DNA of 64,000 nucleotides from NCBI RefSeq assembly GCF_009792295.1, contig NZ_CP039934.1, positions 3,492,501 through 3,556,500 of the forward strand. The letters are read 5' to 3'. The position numbers and the translations under genes were made by a program. The stretch is from Myroides fluvii. GTDB taxonomy: Bacteria; Bacteroidota; Bacteroidia; Flavobacteriales; Flavobacteriaceae. The first letter of the stretch is position 1. Every line of letters begins with the position of its first letter. The notes under the pieces are model-generated. The model did not search any database. It was not told the DNA's origin and saw nothing but the letters and a program-made list of their open reading frames with translations. Of the stretch, positions 61,726 through 64,000 are shown piece by piece.

Positions 61726-62421
61726 CTACAACATTTTTATATTATAATATTTTATCATATTAAAATCTCCTGATTTCAATGCTTTATAAAAACTTTCTTT
61801 ATCTTCAAAAAGTTTTTCAATTTCATAAGGATCATGTATCATTCCATAAACAGCTCCATTTTGATCCATTGAAAGGTAATTTCCATCTCCTAAATCTTTA
61901 ATTACATAAAATTCCCCCTCATCAACATTTATCTTAAACGTAATATCGATATCTAATTGACGTAGAACATCGTTATCAACATTACCCATTATTTTTTTTA
62001 AATGATCTTTATCTATATTAACATAAGGTACTTCTCTTAAATATTCAACATTTATGTTTTCTAAATCAAACAAAACTTCTTTAAAATCTCCTTCTATTCT
62101 GTAACCTATCAAAATACCATCATATAAATCAAGCGCCATTACATTATAACTTTGATCAAGTAAATTACAAATTTTTATACCTATAAGTTGATAATTAATC
62201 TCTTTCTTTATATACAATTTAGAAAGCTCTAAATCGACAATCATACGCTTCCATCCATGTCCCAAAAGTTCATTTGGTACAATATCTAATATGAATTTTG
62301 GAGTAATTTGATTATTCAAAAACGAATATTTTAAAGGTAGTTTTTTGACTACAGCCTTTAATAATTCAAATTCCCAACTTTGCATATTATTTTTTCTCTT
62401 TTTTTTAAATATATTAAACAT
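61726..62421 (-). CDS. Putative immunity protein of the RHS toxin
   Basis: 231 residues, acidic, mixed alpha/beta. The C-terminus (GEFYVIKDLGDGNYLSMDQNGAVYGMIHDPYEIEKLFEDKESFYKAL) recalls SUKH/SMI1-type immunity proteins, but the match is only by eye. The start overlaps the RHS stop in TAATG, so translation is coupled, as expected for a toxin-immunity pair. The frame begins at 62421; a second Met lies 13 codons in. Confidence 0.75.
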   Translation of the reverse strand: MFNIFKKKRKNNMQSWEFELLKAVVKKLPLKYSFLNNQITPKFILDIVPNELLGHGWKRMIVDLELSKLYIKKEINYQLIGIKICNLLDQSYNVMALDLYDGILIGYRIEGDFKEVLFDLENINVEYLREVPYVNIDKDHLKKIMGNVDNDVLRQLDIDITFKINVDEGEFYVIKDLGDGNYLSMDQNGAVYGMIHDPYEIEKLFEDKESFYKALKSGDFNMIKYYNIKML

Positions 62422-64000
62422 TAGTATCCAAAAGTATTTCCATTTTTAATTTCTTGTTTTATCTCTTTAGGTAAGAATCTAAACCTATATGAATCATGTA
62501 TTGAATGCTGTATTGAATTAAGCGGCTGTAAATTCAATCTATTATTTTTCAACCAATTAGGAGCCCAAGTAGCTCTCTGAGGAATAAAACGATGATGGAG
62601 TTCTTCATAAACCTTAAATACATTACCATTAGACATCCTTATTGGTTGATATATCGGCTTTGTTCGTGTTGCCCAATATGTCGCCTTATACTGAGAAAAC
62701 GTTTTACCTTCCCAATGAATTGACTTCGGGGTTCTACTCTGACTAGGAGTTCCTGCAGACCCCATATCACCTCCAAAATTATTAATCTTATCTAACCACA
62801 ATGAATGTGCTGCATATGCTGTCCAATCCTTAGAACCATCCGACCTTGTAGAAGCATCCATAGCTTGACTATGTGTATTCATAACTTGAGTACCTCCTCC
62901 TATATCTGAAATAGCTTGAGTTAAACTATTTGATTGTCCTGTCTGATTTGGAGTTCCTTCATCTTCTAAATATCCTTGAAATTCTGGAGAACCTACACTA
63001 ACCTTTGCTTTAGGCGCACTAGAAAAAAAAGATTTAAATGAACTCCACGCTCTCGAAAACCAACTATCTTTTTCTCCTGTTCCTTCCGCACTCATCCCCG
63101 TAGGATCCACCAAATTAATCGGGTTATTGTGTACATAATGGTACGGATTCCATCCTGGGAACTGTTCCGCCAACGGATCCACATTCATCCATCGACCAAT
63201 CGCAGCATCATAGTTCCTTGCTCCGTAATCATACAAGTTCAATCCCAGCTCCTCTTGATTTTCTTTTCCATTATACTGATACTTATAATTCGCACCTATG
63301 GTATTATTCTTCTCATTATACCCTTGATGCGCTAATCCAAAGGGATAGTAATTCGTTTCTTCAATGATCTCACCAATGTCTATCTTGTCGTTTTTATTCG
63401 AATCAGAATAACTTAGGCGAACATTACCAAGGTGATCGCGGTATTGATACACATAGTTTTGTGTTTCTGCATTGAAATATCCTTCTGCGGTCGGGAAGAA
63501 ACTCAATACTCCATCTACGTATTGGAAACCATCTACATAGTCCGTTACCACGACGCTACTGCCTTGGGTGACTTTCTTCTGCACTTTTTCTCCTGTGGCT
63601 GTATAAAGATAAGTAATTTTTCCGGCTGCAAAAACAACTTCGGTTGGTAAATTCAAATGGTTGTACTTCATCGAAGTAATTCCCTTGTTGCGGTCTACTT
63701 TTAGGTTACCAAAACTATCGTAATCATAGTGTTTAGCAGCTGTACTCCCCTGTTTGAATCCATCGGTATTGTTAGAGGCATCCTCTACTTTTTGTAGGAT
63801 ATTTCCATCATAACTATAAGTCAGCTGATCTAAATCCAAGGCAATAGCGGTATTTACACTGCGTCCTTTGCGGTTTAAGGAGGTAATATTTCCATTGACA
63901 TCGTAGTTCATGCGCTCATCATACAAACCTATAAGGGGCGTAGTTCCCTCTGGTTCTTGATAAATTCCAGCTTTTAGACGACTTAACTTATCATATCCAT
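62421..64000 (-). CDS. RHS-repeat protein with HNH-like toxin tip, partial
   Basis: The gene runs on past the right window edge: the frame stays open to 64000, with YD-repeat sequence (YDKLSRLKAGIYQ). Visible are YD repeats, the core end YQYNGKENQEELGLNLYDYGARNYD and DPLAEQFPGWNPYHYVHNNPINLVDPTGM. After that the variable tip has EELHHRFIPQRATWAPNWLKNNRLNLQPLNSIQHSIHD, a His-rich HNH/EndoVII-type (LHH) nuclease pattern. Such proteins deliver DNases against rivals or act inside the cell. The stop is coupled to the immunity gene. Confidence 0.88.
   Translation of the reverse strand, partial: GYDKLSRLKAGIYQEPEGTTPLIGLYDERMNYDVNGNITSLNRKGRSVNTAIALDLDQLTYSYDGNILQKVEDASNNTDGFKQGSTAAKHYDYDSFGNLKVDRNKGITSMKYNHLNLPTEVVFAAGKITYLYTATGEKVQKKVTQGSSVVVTDYVDGFQYVDGVLSFFPTAEGYFNAETQNYVYQYRDHLGNVRLSYSDSNKNDKIDIGEIIEETNYYPFGLAHQGYNEKNNTIGANYKYQYNGKENQEELGLNLYDYGARNYDAAIGRWMNVDPLAEQFPGWNPYHYVHNNPINLVDPTGMSAEGTGEKDSWFSRAWSSFKSFFSSAPKAKVSVGSPEFQGYLEDEGTPNQTGQSNSLTQAISDIGGGTQVMNTHSQAMDASTRSDGSKDWTAYAAHSLWLDKINNFGGDMGSAGTPSQSRTPKSIHWEGKTFSQYKATYWATRTKPIYQPIRMSNGNVFKVYEELHHRFIPQRATWAPNWLKNNRLNLQPLNSIQHSIHDSYRFRFLPKEIKQEIKNGNTFGY

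Overview
The window looks like chromosome from a low-GC member of the Bacteroidota, family Flavobacteriaceae, and a Myroides-like genus is my best guess. Reasons: TAnnTTTG-type -7 promoter elements, RlmF, a kdp operon with its own porin gene and a split KdpD, RHS proteins of the Bacteroidota DPxGM type, and group-typical mobile elements. The species call is inference only.

Layout. Positions 1-6.8 kb are core-like: three small secreted proteins, FabG, an NhaC-type Na+/H+ antiporter, a small beta-barrel protein and two GNAT acetyltransferases. A tRNA-Ser(GCU)/tRNA-Pro(UGG) pair follows at 7.13-7.29 kb. The 3' end of tRNA-Pro is repeated exactly at 32.14 kb, so 7273-32159 is an integrated genomic island of about 24.9 kb. 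It carries a frameshifted tyrosine integrase, an excisionase-like HTH protein and what is essentially a defence cargo: a SIR2-Argonaute fusion split by an IS66-family element; a membrane KAP NTPase; a four-gene ABC-three-component/Lamassu-like operon with a PD-(D/E)XK effector; a chimeric gene ending in an ADP-ribosylglycohydrolase fragment; a large AAA ATPase; and a three-gene cluster with a PD-(D/E)XK protein and a DUF4365-like protein.

Positions 32.1-53.4 kb return to core-like sequence. They start with a 176-bp tandem repeat whose units contain tRNA-Pro 3' ends, then a TPR/HTH regulator, rlmF and a TPR sensor kinase. The kdp potassium-uptake operon runs on the minus strand (leader ORF, small ORF, kdpF, small ORF, kdpA, kdpB, kdpC, porin, kdpD N-terminal half, histidine kinase). 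It has a sigma-54-like promoter and an NtrC-type regulator gene nearby. A SatD/DUF3307 pair, a GNAT, a KstD-like flavoprotein, an LLM-class flavin oxidoreductase and an ArsR-like regulator follow.

Positions 53.4-64 kb are a plastic RHS toxin/immunity region. Two immunity genes are each followed by the same 54-nt hairpin-forming element and a terminator. The two copies differ by a compensatory base-pair change, and one copy is interrupted by a decayed group II intron whose ends can be placed by comparison with the intact copy. Between the two toxin modules sits a compact element: a GC-rich non-coding block, two overlapping tyrosine recombinases (one lacking catalytic residues), a replication-like winged-helix protein, a CHC2 zinc-finger primase fragment and an XRE regulator. 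The right edge cuts through an RHS protein with an HNH-like (LHH-type) tip and its adjacent immunity gene.

Most likely under-described items: the 54-nt element beside the recombinase pair, the four-gene ABC-3C-like operon with a possible HEPN-like fourth protein, and the PD-(D/E)XK plus DUF4365 cluster.
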